A stretch of DNA of 64,000 nucleotides from positions 125,948,914-126,012,913 of the forward strand of contig NC_091130.1 of assembly GCF_040183065.1 (NCBI RefSeq), written 5' to 3'. The notes under the pieces were generated by a model, which saw only the letters and a program-made list of their open reading frames with translations, did not search any database and had not been told where the DNA came from. Origin of the DNA: Periplaneta americana (taxonomy: Eukaryota; Arthropoda; Insecta; Blattodea; Blattidae). A program made the translations under genes and the position numbers. Below are positions 21,910-33,780 of the stretch, one piece after another. Position 1 is the stretch's first letter. Each line of letters begins with the position of its first letter.

Positions 21910-22670
21910 CAGCGAATAGGGATTATAAAGAATGGACACTGAGCGAATTTTCCTGTGTTTTGTTTCTCTATGCGCCAGCGGCTAGTTCCACTTTCAAGCG
22001 CTAGAGGTAGTGTAATCGAGCATACGCTAAGATAATTAATTGAGAACAGACATCCATGGAATAGAGTTAAGGCACAGGATCCAAACATCGCCTACCTTAT
22101 TGCATAATCCAGTAACGCTTTGCTTCAAATAAATTAAAGTTAACAGCTTTTCCTTATTTTTCAGTGACAAACTAGTTGTAATAATAATATTTTATATTTC
22201 AGATATAATACATTATATTATAAAATAATATAATACATTATAAAATTAAGTATCGAATTCGTTTAATATTTGTATAATAATATAATATAGGTATATGGTT
22301 TTACTTCTCGTAAGAGTTTTGTTTTTCCATTTTCAGCGCTATCAAATCATTACATATTTTAATTGTTGTTGGGGTCAACGTCTCAACTCTCATTACAAAG
22401 GAACTCTAGAGTCTAGATATTACAGTTAATGAAGGATTTATTATTTTATGGATCCAATTTATTTTATTTGAGTACATAATGTGCCTAGATGTGTTAATTA
22501 TATGTGTTATATTTCCGCTGTGTCGACTGCTAGCTGGTGTGATGTCAGCGCCAACTCTAGGGAGAAAGCAGAATCTGACGCTTTAGCTTGCTTGAAGGTC
22601 ATTGAAATCAGTCCGGCTACATCAAAGGTACCGACGCGAAGTGTCCATTCTTTATAATCCCTATTCGCTG
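21910..22670. mobile_element. DNA transposon (hAT-like ends), perfect 31-bp TIRs
   Basis: Perfect 31-bp inverted termini beginning CAGCGAATAGGGATTATAAA (21910-21940; 22640-22670). CAG...CTG ends suggest hAT. Flanks GTACAAG and GTATAAG differ at one base; a clean 8-bp duplication is not visible. 761 bp, AT-rich and non-coding, so non-autonomous. Confidence 0.8.
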
Positions 22671-23905
22671 GTATAAGTGCGTTATAAGAATGTAAGTTTT
22701 AAATTTTAATGCTCATTTTTTCACAAGTTTGATTTTTTATTCAAAAGAAATTTCTCAACTTTTCGTATAGAAAAGTGAAATTTTCAGGTACAGGCCTATT
22801 TATTTAGTAGCCTTACAAAATGTTTTCATAAATCTAATATACCGTATATACGTATTACTGAAGATAGTGTATTGAAAATTTTGAAAATATTCGCATGGAA
22901 ATTGTTTGTAAGGAAATGAATTAACAAAGCAACTACTGTTACATCATAAGCAAAAGATACGTACCCATGTGTTGTAAAAATGTCAGCTCTATATTTTCAG
23001 CAGATTTCGAGAAAATATTTTAACATTCTGATGATAGGAAGTTGCTCACAGATATCACCTTAAAAGCATAATGCGATAAGAGTTTTGTTATGCAATATTA
23101 GTTACACTTAAAACAGATACAGTACCTAGGTAACTTTGCTTTGTACTGTAATATAGTTTTGATTAGTTTATTTATTACTTTTGTAAGGTTAAAGATACCA
23201 TCAATATAAATTCCAACTTATGTCATACTCAATCTCTTTCTTTGTAATATCACTTCTTTATGAATGATGTGTTTCATCCACTTAATACAGTATAATATTA
23301 TACTGCTATGGAATTTAAGTGAATATTCCTCCTTAACTGTCTATTAACTTATGTTATTAAGATTTAAAACACAAGTGCAATATTAAGAAATCAGTGTTAG
23401 TACTTTTGTTTTATAGACAATATAGATAATATTATACAGAAAGAAGCCATATAAAAATAACGATATAAAATTTCACGTTCCGTTTGAAGTTTGTGCACCA
23501 CTGTTTTCTTAATCCAACAGGTTGCTTATTCATATACACAACCCTTCCTCTTTCCATACTTAGCGCTTGCTGCCCGCGCACGACATCAAGGTCAGAAAAA
23601 TGCGCTTGCTTTAACATGACTGTCTTACACTCTCACAAATACGGATAATAAACTGAATGTGAAAAAGAAAAGAGTATACACTGTAATATTCAGTTATTAC
23701 ATTATTTATTATATTTAATATTGTTATGCTATTATTATATCATAGGTAATGTTATTTTCATATTCCACCATACATTGAGGTCTATTCAACATGTGCATTC
23801 TTTTCTGCAAGTAATCGGAAATCTATTTCCAACGAATTTACTGCAATGCGCACCTGGCCCAATAGATGCCCATCTGATAATCGGGACCTATGTTTGGATT
23901 TATTA
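22671..23905. other. Unassigned AT-rich stretch
   Basis: No ORF with recognisable motifs and no repeat pairing found. Confidence 0.35.
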
Positions 23906-26091
23906 AGGGGAGAGGATGGTATTTTTTTTTTTAACTTTTTTCCTATTTGGTGTGAAATATTAATTTTTTGTATGTAGAGAGCTCATAGCTGTGGCAACTC
24001 AACCAAATAAAAATATTTTGGAAAAACAAAATTATTTGGGGGCCCAAATTTGAAAAAAATATACCCAATGCAGGATTGTACTAAAACCGATATATCTTAA
24101 CGGTTTTTAAAGCTAGATTCAAACAGTTTTTTGCAATGTATTTGCACAAGCATTTTCTACAAACTATCTGTAACAGAATTTTGATATTAGTCCCTACGTT
24201 TGTAAAATAAATAATTAAAATTTAACAACAATTTTCTGATTTCCTTTCTTGCAAACAAACGGACGTATTTTTTAAATGAAATCAATCAACAAAATTATAT
24301 TACAGAGAAAAGTTTCCTAATAGTCTAAAGAATGTATGTTCTAAATTTCATGCATGTATCTTTAATAGTTCAGAAATTATATCCATTTTTGTCTGGCAAT
24401 GTGGCAAAAAAAAATGAAGTTACTGGAAACAGATAAAAGTAGGCGTGTGATTTAAAAATCCATAGTGCAGGAAGTTTAAAAATGACGTCTCAACATTCGA
24501 CAAGGGCACAAATATCCACAAAATGTTATGCAATGCATTCCACAATATCAAAGAGTATTTTAAAGAAAAAAAAATTTTTTTTTAATTTAATTTACCAGAA
24601 ACAACAATAAAAGTGGGCGAGTGATTTAAAAATCCATAACGCAGGAAGTTTAAAAATGGCGACTTAACATCCGATAAGGGCACAAATACCCACAAAATGT
24701 TATCACAGTCTAGTATATACAGTCGCGAAGCTTGGGATGATTTTTTGCATTTCTCGCGATAGCTAGCCGCTTGGAGCGCTGTTTGTACTAGGAACAATAG
24801 ACTGTGTCACTGCCATCATGATCTAATGCAGGCCGTAAGGCAGACCATGTGACTCGCTTAACCCGATCACGAAAGGCGGCGTTTTAACCATATAAATTAA
24901 TTAGAATGCATGAAAAGTAACATATATTTCTCTAAAATGTACTGTAATTGCATTAATAAAATTTAAAACAATGATTAGGAGACACTTCAGACATAATTCC
25001 TTGCGAGTTAAGGTGTAATATTATTTTTGGTGTGAAAATTACGTTGTTCGTATGTGTAATAGACCTATCTGCCTCTACTTCGATTAAATATTGCGAAATT
25101 ATTGTACATTCATTTATGCACGATTCAATAATTTTCAGTTGCACCGCACGATATGTTGAAACTATAGGTTATATTTACTGTCCCAGTTGCCCCTTTCTGT
25201 CTAATTTTAGTGGTCTCCAATGCCCTGCCATTCATATGGAAGTATTATAGGTTATGTTTATTATATCTTATATTCCTAAATTCGCAATCATACATTATAA
25301 TTAAGCACAATGTCATGTATGATACTTCGCACATTCAATTTGTCTGTATTTTAATACTACAATTGAGTATTGAATTATTGTATTTATCTACTACCTAAGA
25401 GACGAAGTAACAATCGTACGTACACTAATTTCATAAGAGTGGTATGAAAAATTTTCTGTCTTTATCAAGGAAGGTAGATGTGCTATATTAAAATCACAAT
25501 ATAAATTATTTTTTATTTAACCTCAAAATAGCTTCCATTCTAAACTTAAAATGTTGATGCGAAAAGATTATGTTAACATGTAAAATTCTCTTCACATTAA
25601 AATAACACAGTTTTGTAATTATTTCTGCAACATATTATGCAACAAGAAGTAAAGGCAACTTATGGACACATTACACTAAATAAAACTTAGCTATGATACG
25701 CAATAAAGTTATAATATAATAATTCACTGAGCTCCATACACTGAAATAGAAAACCTGAACATATATTACGGCCAGGAAGGTGAGTTTATAAAATAGTGGA
25801 AGGAAGGCGTTAATTTTTCAAAAGAACACGATATCAAAAGCACAATACATTTTATCGTCTGCTAGGGAAAGAGTCTGTAATGAGGCGATCCTGGTGCCTA
25901 GCAACTATCTATGGATGCATATTTCAACTGTCTATGTTTGCATATTTAGTAAGTATCGAGCTTCGCAACTGTATATATTAAAGTGTGATGTTATGCTATG
26001 CATTCCACACATATCACAGAGTATTTTAAAGAACATTTTTTATTTTTTTTAAATTTACTCATTTTTCACCAAAAAATACCATCCTCTCCTC
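23906..26091. mobile_element. TTAA-flanked (piggyBac-like) element hosting M7
   Basis: Ends GGGGAGAGGATGGTATTTTT / ...AAAAATACCATCCTCTCCTC, flanked by TTAA (23902-23905, 26092-26095). TTAA duplications point to piggyBac or Kolobok types. Without the nested M7 (24704-25987) it is about 0.9 kb. Internally, a block of roughly 180 bp is repeated in tandem (about 24415-24590 and 24591-24703). No transposase. Confidence 0.8.
24704..25987. mobile_element. M7 element, long form (1284 bp)
   Basis: Begins CACAGTCTAGTATATACAGT and ends ...GTATATATTAAAGTGTG. Flanked by the exact 7-bp duplication ATGTTAT (24697-24703, 25988-25994). The tandem sister block at about 24520-24560 shows the same site without the insert. 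Termini match the short M7 forms. The stretch from about 25780 to the right end also matches 57165-57363 of another long form. No significant ORF. Confidence 0.9.
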
Positions 26092-26095
26092 TTAA

Positions 26096-26682
26096 GGAAT
26101 GTTTTTTTTTTAATCGTGAGCCTTAAATTGCGCATCTCATTTTTTATTTTCATCACCAATAAAAAGAAAATAAGTAGGACGAAGTTTCCGTCTGTACTTT
26201 TTCGTTTCGTTTCCTTCTTGCCCTTCATTTCTTTCAGTTGAAGCAATGGGCGAAACGTAACGCAAGAACGAACCAATCTGAGAAGCAGAGAAAGTGGTTC
26301 TTTTTCTGCACACACATACAGTTGAGAGGGCAGCTGACGGAAAGAGCTTCAAGAAGAGGAGGAATCAGTCTATTGCACTGCGAGCTTAGTGCACGGTGAA
26401 CAGTCAGTCTGTCTCGTAACGGTTCGACACAGTTGCGGCCCGCATCGCTACGAGGTGACGCGATGGTGTAATGCACTACGAGCTGTGAATACGAACGGCT
26501 CCCGCCTTCTCATAAGCATTTCGTGATTTCTAAAGAATTGAGTTTCTGTGACAGTGTACGTGTCTGTGTCCTCCATGTAACTGCTTGGATAACTTGCAAC
26601 CAACTATTCTCGTTGACAACTGTCGAAATACATCGAAACGTTGCAGAAAGGTAAATAAAAATAATACATTATTTTAAAATTA
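26096..26682. other. GC-richer stretch, unassigned; possible 5' exon-like region
   Basis: 26330-26520 is CpG-richer than the surroundings and has TCAGTC initiator-like words, followed by AGAAAG|GTAAAT at 26645-26656, a splice-donor-like sequence. This could be a host 5' UTR exon or a retroelement 5' UTR. No protein coding is evident. Confidence 0.3.
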
Positions 26683-26842
26683 ATAACACAGAGGGTTTGG
26701 AATTGAACGGGTTACATCAGCTGCTTGTCTATGCGGATAACATAAATATGTTAGGAGAAAATCCACAAACGATTACGGAAAATACGGGAATTATACTTGA
26801 AGCAAGTAAAGAGATAGGTTTCGAAGTAAATCCCGAAAAGGC

Positions 26843-28083
26843 AATAGTAATATGCGTTACAAGAGCGGTATGTTGAAGTTTTCATGTTCGAGGAAAAGTT
26901 TGAAAAAGCGAAACGTAGTTGAGCTTTTTTAATTTCCGAGAATTGAAAGAAAACATACTGCTCGTGTATCGTACATTATTTTGTGCGAGATCGTGCGTAT
27001 TTGCTTCTTTTCCGCACAGAACCAATACGCGGTAAGTGTGAAATACCACATTCAGTATTCCCAACGTAACACACATAACAATTTCCCTCTTCTTACCGCT
27101 TAAGCGCGACATTCATTTTACTGCTTTAGGCTTTTAACATATTATTTTTAGAGACGTTTAACATAGTAATAATTAAAAATTGGAAACTTACTACTGCAAT
27201 TTCACCTAAATTGCAATGTTAATTATTGTTTTTAAATATTTGCAAAAATTAAGTAAAGTCTACTACTCCACGAAACTTATTGCATTCCTGATACAAGTAA
27301 CATTAAGGAAGCAGTGAAAAAATCAACTAGATTCCAGTTGCCGATGTTATTACTGCAATATGTTATATAAATAATATTGTTAAAATATTAAAATGAAAAA
27401 TAAATCATTACATAACCTTACCGGAAATTAAAAAAGCTCAACTACGTTTCGCTTTTTCAATCTTTTCCTCGACCATGAAAACGTCAACATACCGCTCTTG
27501 TAACGTATATTACTATTGTGCGAAGATCGTTTATTACATACCTAAAAGAGGAATTTCTAATTAGTTGCAATGAAATCTCCATCTTGGTTTCTGTTCAATG
27601 ACGGAAAATTTGCAAAACAAAAATATCTATCTTCAACATTGTTGGTTTAAAATGTTTTCTGTGTTTACTATACTCCAGCAGGCCGTGATGTACGTCTGTC
27701 TTTTTTTCCCCCCCAAGTCTATGATGAGTCTGGAATCTTGTTGATTTTTTTACGGCTTCCTTTATTGTTACTTGCATCACGAATGCAGTAACTTTAGTGG
27801 AGTTGTAGAGTTTACTTAATTTTTGCAAATATTTAAAAACAATAATTAACAGTGCAATTTAGGTGAAATTGCAGTGGTAAGTTTCCAATTTATAATTATT
27901 GCTATATTGAACGTCTCTAAAAATAATATGTTAAAAGCCTAAAGCAGTAAAATCAATATGTCACTTAAGCGGTAAGAAGAGGAAAATTGTTATGTGTTAG
28001 ATTGGGAATACTGAATGTGGAATTTTAGACTTTCCGCGGATTGGTTTTGTGCGGAAACCAAGCAAATACGCACGATCTCGCAC
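26843..28083. mobile_element. J element dimer: one complete, one inverted and truncated
   Basis: 26843-27513 is a complete J element with long inverted termini of at least 95 bp (left 26846-26940, right 27420-27513; GTTACAAGAGCGGTATGTTG and inverse). 27514-28083 is a second, inverted J lacking its outer terminus, matching 1-525 of copy 1 in reverse. The pair interrupts the RTE copy between GAAAAGGC and CAAAGTATAT. No coding capacity. Confidence 0.8.
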
Positions 28084-28202
28084 AAAGTATATTATTATGT
28101 CTCGTGATGAGAATATTGTACGAAATGGAAATATAAAAATTGGAAATTTATCCTTTGAAGAGGTGGAAAAATTCAAATACCTGGGAGCAACAGTAACAAA
28201 TT

Positions 28203-28447
28203 AAGAGTCCACTGCAAGAATGATGGATGTCATTTGGAATACATTTTGCAGGAGAAGCAATTGAAAGTTTGAAATGCTTAGCGCTCAAAGCTTAACTGTG
28301 ATTTTCCGATCGTTACTGGACAATGACTATCAGTGTTAATGCCATGTAACTCTCTATGTACATTCTATATGTCTTAAGCTATGCATTGACAGTCTTTGTT
28401 CATTTTCGACAAGAAAGTGACATCCATCATTCTTGCAGTGGACTCTT
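28203..28447. mobile_element. 245-bp MITE in the RTE copy
   Basis: Perfect 30-bp inverted termini beginning AAGAGTCCACTGCAAGAATG (28203-28232; 28418-28447). Flanks CAAATT and CAAATA differ at one base, a probable 5-6 bp duplication. The undamaged RTE sequence ACAAATATAAAT in other copies shows the target. Superfamily not assigned. Confidence 0.9.
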
Positions 28448-28978
28448 CAAATATAAATGGTACTCGGAACGAAATTAAACACAGAATAAATGTGGGAAAT
28501 GCGTGTTATTATTCAGTTGAGAAGCTTTTATCATCCAGTCTGCTGTCACTCTCACTTTGAGAGAGGAACATAAGTTAAAGGTGTTTGAGAATAAGGTGCT
28601 TAGGAAAATATTTGGGGCTAAGAGGGATGAAGTTACAGGAGAATGGAGAAAGTTACACAACACAGAACTGCACTCATTGTATTCTTCACCTGACATAATT
28701 AGGAACATTAAATCGAGACGTTTGAGATGGGGAGGGCATGTAGCACGTATGGGCGAATCCAGAAATGCATATATAGTGTTAGTTGGGAGGCCGAAGGGAA
28801 AAAGACCTTCGGAGAGGCCAAGACGTAGACGGGAAGATAATATTAAAATGGATCTGAGGGAGGTGGGATATGATAATAGAGGTTGGATTAATTTTGCTCA
28901 GGATAGAGACCAATGGCGGGCTTATGTGAGGGCGGCAATGAACCTCCGGGTTCCTTAAAAGCCAGTAAGTAAATAAGT

Positions 28979-29290
28979 ATGGTATGGTTTATTGACATTG
29001 TCGTCTTTGAGCCAGTTGACATTACAGAGTATTACACGCGCAAGATGCCCTTTTCAGGCATTGTAACAAATACCAATAAATATACATATATATGAAATTA
29101 TTTCTGGCATAAGTGCCAATAGTTGTGTGGGTGAAATAGAGTGGAGTGAATGATTTTATTTCAGTGTAAGTCTGATTTGGTGATATGCGTTATTGTTTTG
29201 TAGGGGATTAGGAAGTGACAGGGACAAAATTGTGTATGTATGCTGTACACTGCTATATATATTATATATTCTTTATTAATGAAGCTGTAG
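28979..29290. other. Unassigned
   Basis: No repeat or coding assignment. Confidence 0.4.
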
Positions 29291-29640
29291 CATTTGAAAT
29301 GTGGATATGGAGAAGGATGAAGCATGTGAAATGGACAGAGTAAGAAACGAAGCTGTGTTGGGAAGAGTGGGTGAAGAAAGAATGATGCTGAAACTGATCA
29401 GGAAGAGGAAAAGGAATTGGCTGGGTCACTGGCTGAGAAGAAAATGTCTACTGAAGGATGCACTGGAAGGAATGGTAAACGGGAGAAGAGTTCGGGGCAG
29501 AAGAAGATATCAGATGATAGACGACATTAAGATATATGGGTCATATGCGGAGACAAAGAGGAAGGCAGAAAATAGGAAAGACTGGAGAATGCTGGGTTTT
29601 CAGTGAAAGACCTGCCCTTGGGCAGAACACTATGAATGAA
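29291..29640 (+). pseudogene. GHWLRR-family non-LTR retrotransposon 3' end, first copy
   Basis: 5'-truncated. A 101-residue ORF (29301-29606) reads MDRVRNEAVLGRVGEERMML, KRNWLGHWLRRKCLLKDALE, GMVNGRRVRGRRRYQ and KDWRMLGFQ to a stop: the basic C-terminal tail of this retroelement protein. After the stop comes a hairpin, CTGCCCTTGGGCAG, then a (GAAT)n tail. A second copy begins directly in that tail. Confidence 0.8.
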
Positions 29641-29936
29641 TAAATGAATGAATGAAGCCGTGTTGGAGAGAATGTTGAAGAAAGAATGATGCTGAAGTTG
29701 ATCAGGAAGAAAAAAAGGAATTGCTTGGTCATTGGCCGAGAAGAAACTGCCTAGTGAAGGATGCATTGGAAGGAATGGTGAACGGGAGAAGAGTTCGGGT
29801 CAGAAGAAGATATCAATTGACAGACGACATTAAGATATATATTAATCATATGCAGAGACTGAGAGGAAATTAGAAAATAGGAAAGATTGGAGAATGTTGC
29901 GTTAGCAGTGAAAAACCTGTCATTTGGCAGAACACT
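29641..29936 (+). pseudogene. GHWLRR-family non-LTR 3' end, second copy in tandem
   Basis: Starts at the sequence equivalent to ...GAAGCTGTGTTGG of the first copy and runs to the hairpin-like CTGTCATTTGGCAG and a (TATG)n tail. More frame breaks than the first copy. Direct head-to-tail arrangement inside the neighbour's (GAAT)n tail. Confidence 0.8.
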
Positions 29937-30020
29937 ATGTATGTATGTATGTATGTATGTATGTATGTATGTATGTATGTATGTATGTATGTATGTATGT
30001 ATTTATATATGTATGTATGT
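29937..30020. repeat. (ATGT)n microsatellite
   Basis: Long uninterrupted tetranucleotide run, grown from the retroelement tail upstream. The ORF of repeating MYVC through it is meaningless. Confidence 0.95.
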
Positions 30021-31976
30021 AATTTACTAAGTTTTTTTTTAAAGTTTCCCTTTCCAGTGACACAAGTGTCTCGGTGGTTATGGAGACTTTCATGGGGGCA
30101 AAACTATTTTATTGGTCTGCCTCTCTGTTGCTGTCATGTGTCCTCTCAGGCAGTATTCGAATTTCCAATACGTGATTAGATTACGGTTTTGTATGTGTTT
30201 TAGTTTGGTGGTTGGAACTAGTGTTAATTGTAGAGGAGTTTCTCCAAAGTTGTTGTGTTGTTTGTGTTCGGTGGATTTGCGAAGATGTGTGTATATAGGC
30301 GGTTTATTACTGCATCTGTGTTTCTTTCCTGTTTATGCAGTTGAGAAGTGTGAAAAGTGGCTTCGTGTGTGTTATAGTGTAGACTTTGTTGTTTCTGGTG
30401 TGTCTGCTAGGTGGAACATTTGACGAAGGATTCTTCTTTCGCGGGCTTCGAATTTTGATTGGGTTGTTGAAGAATGTATCGGTACTGACAGGATTGACGT
30501 CTGATTTTGCGTTGGGTTATTTAATCATTAAAGAACCTAAGAGATGGTATAACTTTATAAATATATAATCTGGAAAAATAAATATGTGAGTTTTCGTAAG
30601 GTCGAGAATCAGTGACAGGTTACGTTCGGTTTGTTCAAACTTTTGGTGTGACTTGCATATACGTTTTTTGGTAGATAGGCCCAGGTATACAAACAGATTT
30701 ACCTTGAACTGAAGAAATGATTGCTTTCCCGCGTAGAGTAATATAATGATGGTAACACTAGGCTACGTGATGATTTCGTGTGAAAATATCTGAGAAAATA
30801 ATCGAGCTGATATAATTATAAGAAACGAAGGGATTTTAGAGGGTTTAGTTCAGTGTGTAGCCTTCACACTGATCACATTTTGTCTTTAAGTGCGTTTTTT
30901 CTCTTGTATGTTATGCGTAGCGAGATCGAAGATCTTCCGCAATAATAACAAATGTAAAACATTCAATCCAAAAGATAAGGAACCTAGTAGGCCTAACTGT
31001 CATCATAAAAAGAGCTGGGACTCCAAAATTAACTATCAGAACTGCAACAAATAAACGTCCAAAAATGATTTCTAGAAGCAGCACGCAAACTAGGGTCGCC
31101 AATCTCTAAGCTTTATATTTTATGGCTTACGTTTTTTCTTTTGCCCGTAACATTAACTCTTCCTTTTTTTTAATCCACGCGCATCAAAAGATCTCATTTT
31201 CAAAGACCTTGAATATTGTACAATTACAATGACATTACGTAGATGACAGTGTTCCTTTTTAATAGTTCTGTTAAGTTTTTTGTGAGTTTAATGCCAATAT
31301 TATGCATTATCTCGAAAAATGCTATAATTTTAGAGAAAATCAACATTGAAAGTTACATAACATTTAATCGAGTCAAGAATTAGACTATCCTATCTTTGAA
31401 AATGAAGTTGATATATTGAGACTGCAATAGTTTGTGAACCTTGGTGAACAGTGTGAGAAATTTTGTGACATTGGGTAGTTTTATTAGAACGTAATCATTA
31501 TCAAGGAAGTGGTGTTGGTAAATGGCTTTTATTTTTTAGTAAAGTTTATAAAGAAAGTGTTCAATAGGCCTAATAAATAAAGTCATAATTAAGGTTCCTA
31601 CTAGCATTCCAGCTTCTAATGCCTTCGTAAACAGGGTTTTACACTAATAAAGAATTAAACAGGAGTCATTCTGAGCAAATCAAAGCAGAACTACAAATTG
31701 TACTGAATCTTTCATTTGTAAACATTTTCACTAATTTGCAAAACACGATGAAAATTAGGAGCACCTAAATCTCAAGAGAAATATTAGAAGGGCTAAACTA
31801 CATAAATTTAGATTATGTAAACAACAGTGTTCTGTTCAGTATAATTAAATTAATATATCGCGGCAAATCTTCCTTTTTTTCTGACATAAACCTGGCAATC
31901 CTAACTCAAAGTTCAACTACCGCAGAATCTTAGAAATGTGGTTTATTTCCGAAAAATATGAACCAAAACTCCATGA

Positions 31977-31977
<1 letters not shown>
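30021..31977. other. Unassigned stretch
   Basis: GT-rich on the plus strand at 30050-30450, AT-rich afterwards. Several ORFs of 60-100 residues show no conserved motifs. Nothing supported. Confidence 0.35.

Positions 31978-32057
<80 letters not shown>
31978..32057. repeat. (AAT)n microsatellite
   Basis: Eighty bases of perfect trinucleotide repeat; may be the tail of an unrecognised plus-strand retroelement. Confidence 0.95.
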
Positions 32058-32058
<1 letters not shown>

Positions 32059-32315
32059 TCTTTCACTGTAACTCAACAGTTTCTAGCTATAAATTCATCG
32101 GAGCTGGTATCAATTCCAGGCAGTACAATGCAGATTTATCTCTCTTCCAGCCAGTCTCTGTATAGAATATCCCTTATCTCATTTACATCCTTTGTCGTTT
32201 ATGCAATGGCCTTGCGGTGTTGCCTGACCACATGATCAGAATGTTTCGCTAGGTTTAAATGTTTTAACATTAGAAATCTCACACGAATGTGGACGGAATG
32301 ACAAGACAGCCTCAA

Positions 32316-32400
32316 ACCATGACGGTTTAGTGGTTGCTACCATACTGTCCGTTGAGTACAAGGTTCCCGGGTTCAAACCGAGCCTGGGACAATAAATGGC
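32316..32400 (+). repeat. tRNA-like SINE head
   Basis: GACGGTTTAGTGGTTGCTAC (A box) and GGGTTCAAACCGAG (B box) about 45 bases apart. Arms pair imperfectly; a SINE remnant rather than a tRNA gene. Confidence 0.5.
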
Positions 32401-32454
32401 AATACAAATCCTTAGTATAACTTCCTAAACTTTTGAATGTCGTGTCGTTAAGAG

Positions 32455-32712
32455 TCTTTTAGTTGGTTATTTTACGACGCTTTATCAACTGCTATGGTTA
32501 TCTAGCATCTCAGTGAGATGAAGGTGATAATGCTAACGAAATGAGTCCAGGGTTCAGCGCCGAAAGTTACCCAGCATTTACTCTTAATGGGTTGAGGGGA
32601 AAACCTAGGAAAAAGCTTCAACCAGGTAACTTGTCCCGACCAGGAATTGAAACCCGGCCCACTCGTTTCACTATCAGACGTGCTAACCGTTACTCCACAG
32701 CGGTGGACCTGA
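32455..32712 (-). repeat. tRNA-derived SINE 'II'
   Basis: On the minus strand: tRNA-like head GTGGAGTAACGGTTAGCACG with a B-box region, then a body with CTGGTTGAAGC and ATTATCACCTTCAT, ending in AACCAACTAAAAG. Flanked by the 9-bp duplication CGTTAAGAG (32446-32454, 32713-32721). Relatives at 49845-50080 and 47787-47835. Confidence 0.85.
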
Positions 32713-33080
32713 CGTTAAGAGAAAACCTGTTTGTGATAAAGAACTTCAAGTAAAATTCGCCGGCGATTTTCCGCCCACATTGAATTTCGGCGTCGAATTA
32801 CGTCTGTCTTTTTGTACAAAATTTATTGAACGTTTTCGTTTTGAAGTTTTATGTATACTAATTTTTTAGTCTTCTAGTTATAAGCTCCAACGGTATCACG
32901 TTGGATTTTATGCTCCACATCCGCTGAATTTCCGACTTAAATATTTTATATTTTAGCAGTTACGCTCTGATACATTTCTCTACAAACAAGCGTTATCATT
33001 CTCCACTAATCTTCACTCTGCAGACTGTTAATCACAGCATATTCGAGTGACTTTACCTGTCATATCCCTAGTACTCCTTT

Positions 33081-33278
33081 CTTACTTACTTATGGCTTTT
33101 AAGGAACCCGAAGGTTCATTGCCGCCCTCACATGGCCATCGGTCCCTGTCCTGAGCAAGATTAATCCCACCTCCCTCAAATCAATTTCAATATTATCCTC
33201 CCATCTACGTTTAGGCCTCCCAAAAGGTCTTTTTCCCTCCAGCCTCCTAACTAACACTCTATATTCATTTCTGGATTC
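33081..33278 (-). pseudogene. RTE-type 3' fragment
   Basis: Minus strand encodes GRRLEGKRPFGRPKRRWED-like text followed by the LRVP-equivalent end and a (GTAA)n-type tail. Severely 5' truncated, with a deletion around the DRDQWRAY region. Confidence 0.8.
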
Positions 33279-33607
33279 TGAAATATTGGTTTAATACTTA
33301 TTTGATTGTGCTCTCCACAAATCGCAATGTCTTACCCACATTAATTCACCTTATTATGTATCGCTATTGTTCCAGCTTTTAAATTAGAGCAATTTGATTT
33401 TAGAATATTGCCTGAAAATGTCACTTACTGTGGTATGCGTAGTATGTTCTGGTTTGTTCTTAAGATATTGAAATATTTTTCCAGATGTTATCTTAAAGTC
33501 TGCCGGCATATATTACAGTAATTTAGCGATCACCACACATTAAACATTTTCAAGTGTTAATAAAGGACTGATGAAGAGTAGATTTGAAATATTAACTTCT
33601 GTGTTTC

Positions 33608-33610
<3 letters not shown>

Positions 33611-33668
<58 letters not shown>

Positions 33669-33780
33669 TGAATCTCCAAAATTTACATGCAAACTTATTG
33701 CCCCTAAAGTATGTTAGGGTTATAGTTAAATTGAATAATAAACTAAGCATAATATTTTAATATGTAACTAAAGGCCAGCG
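33611..33780 (-). repeat. Probable 3' end of the I/R1-type family
   Basis: (ATT)n at 33611-33666 followed by CCTAAAGTATGTTAGGGTTA, similar to CCTTTGGTATATTAGGGTTG just inside the element at 10651-11803. Only non-coding 3' sequence remains. Confidence 0.45.

Larger units (their letters stand above)
26683..28978 (+). pseudogene. RTE-type retrotransposon copy split by two insertions
   Basis: Three blocks of one copy: 26683-26842 ([24 protein letters not shown] for YADD), 28084-28202 (MSRDENIVRNGNIKIGNLSF, EKFKYLGATVTN) and 28448-28978. The last includes LKVFENKVLRKIFGAKRDEV, RRLRWGGHVARMGESRNAY and DRDQWRAYVRAAMNLRVP, and ends in the (GTAA)n-type tail. Relative to other copies about 85 bp (KNLKVRIYKTxILPVVLYGC) is deleted near 28546-28552. 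The 133-residue ORF at 28557-28958 is this C-terminal block, not an independent gene. Confidence 0.9.

Noticed and set aside
28557..28958. Independent 133-residue basic protein
   Set aside because: It is the C-terminal block of the RTE protein and starts at a deletion junction.
29937..30179. ORF starting with repeated MYVC
   Set aside because: Translation of the (ATGT)n microsatellite.
30112..30423. 103-residue ORF in GT-rich DNA
   Set aside because: Cys/Val/Phe-rich translation of GT-rich sequence with no motif or neighbour support.
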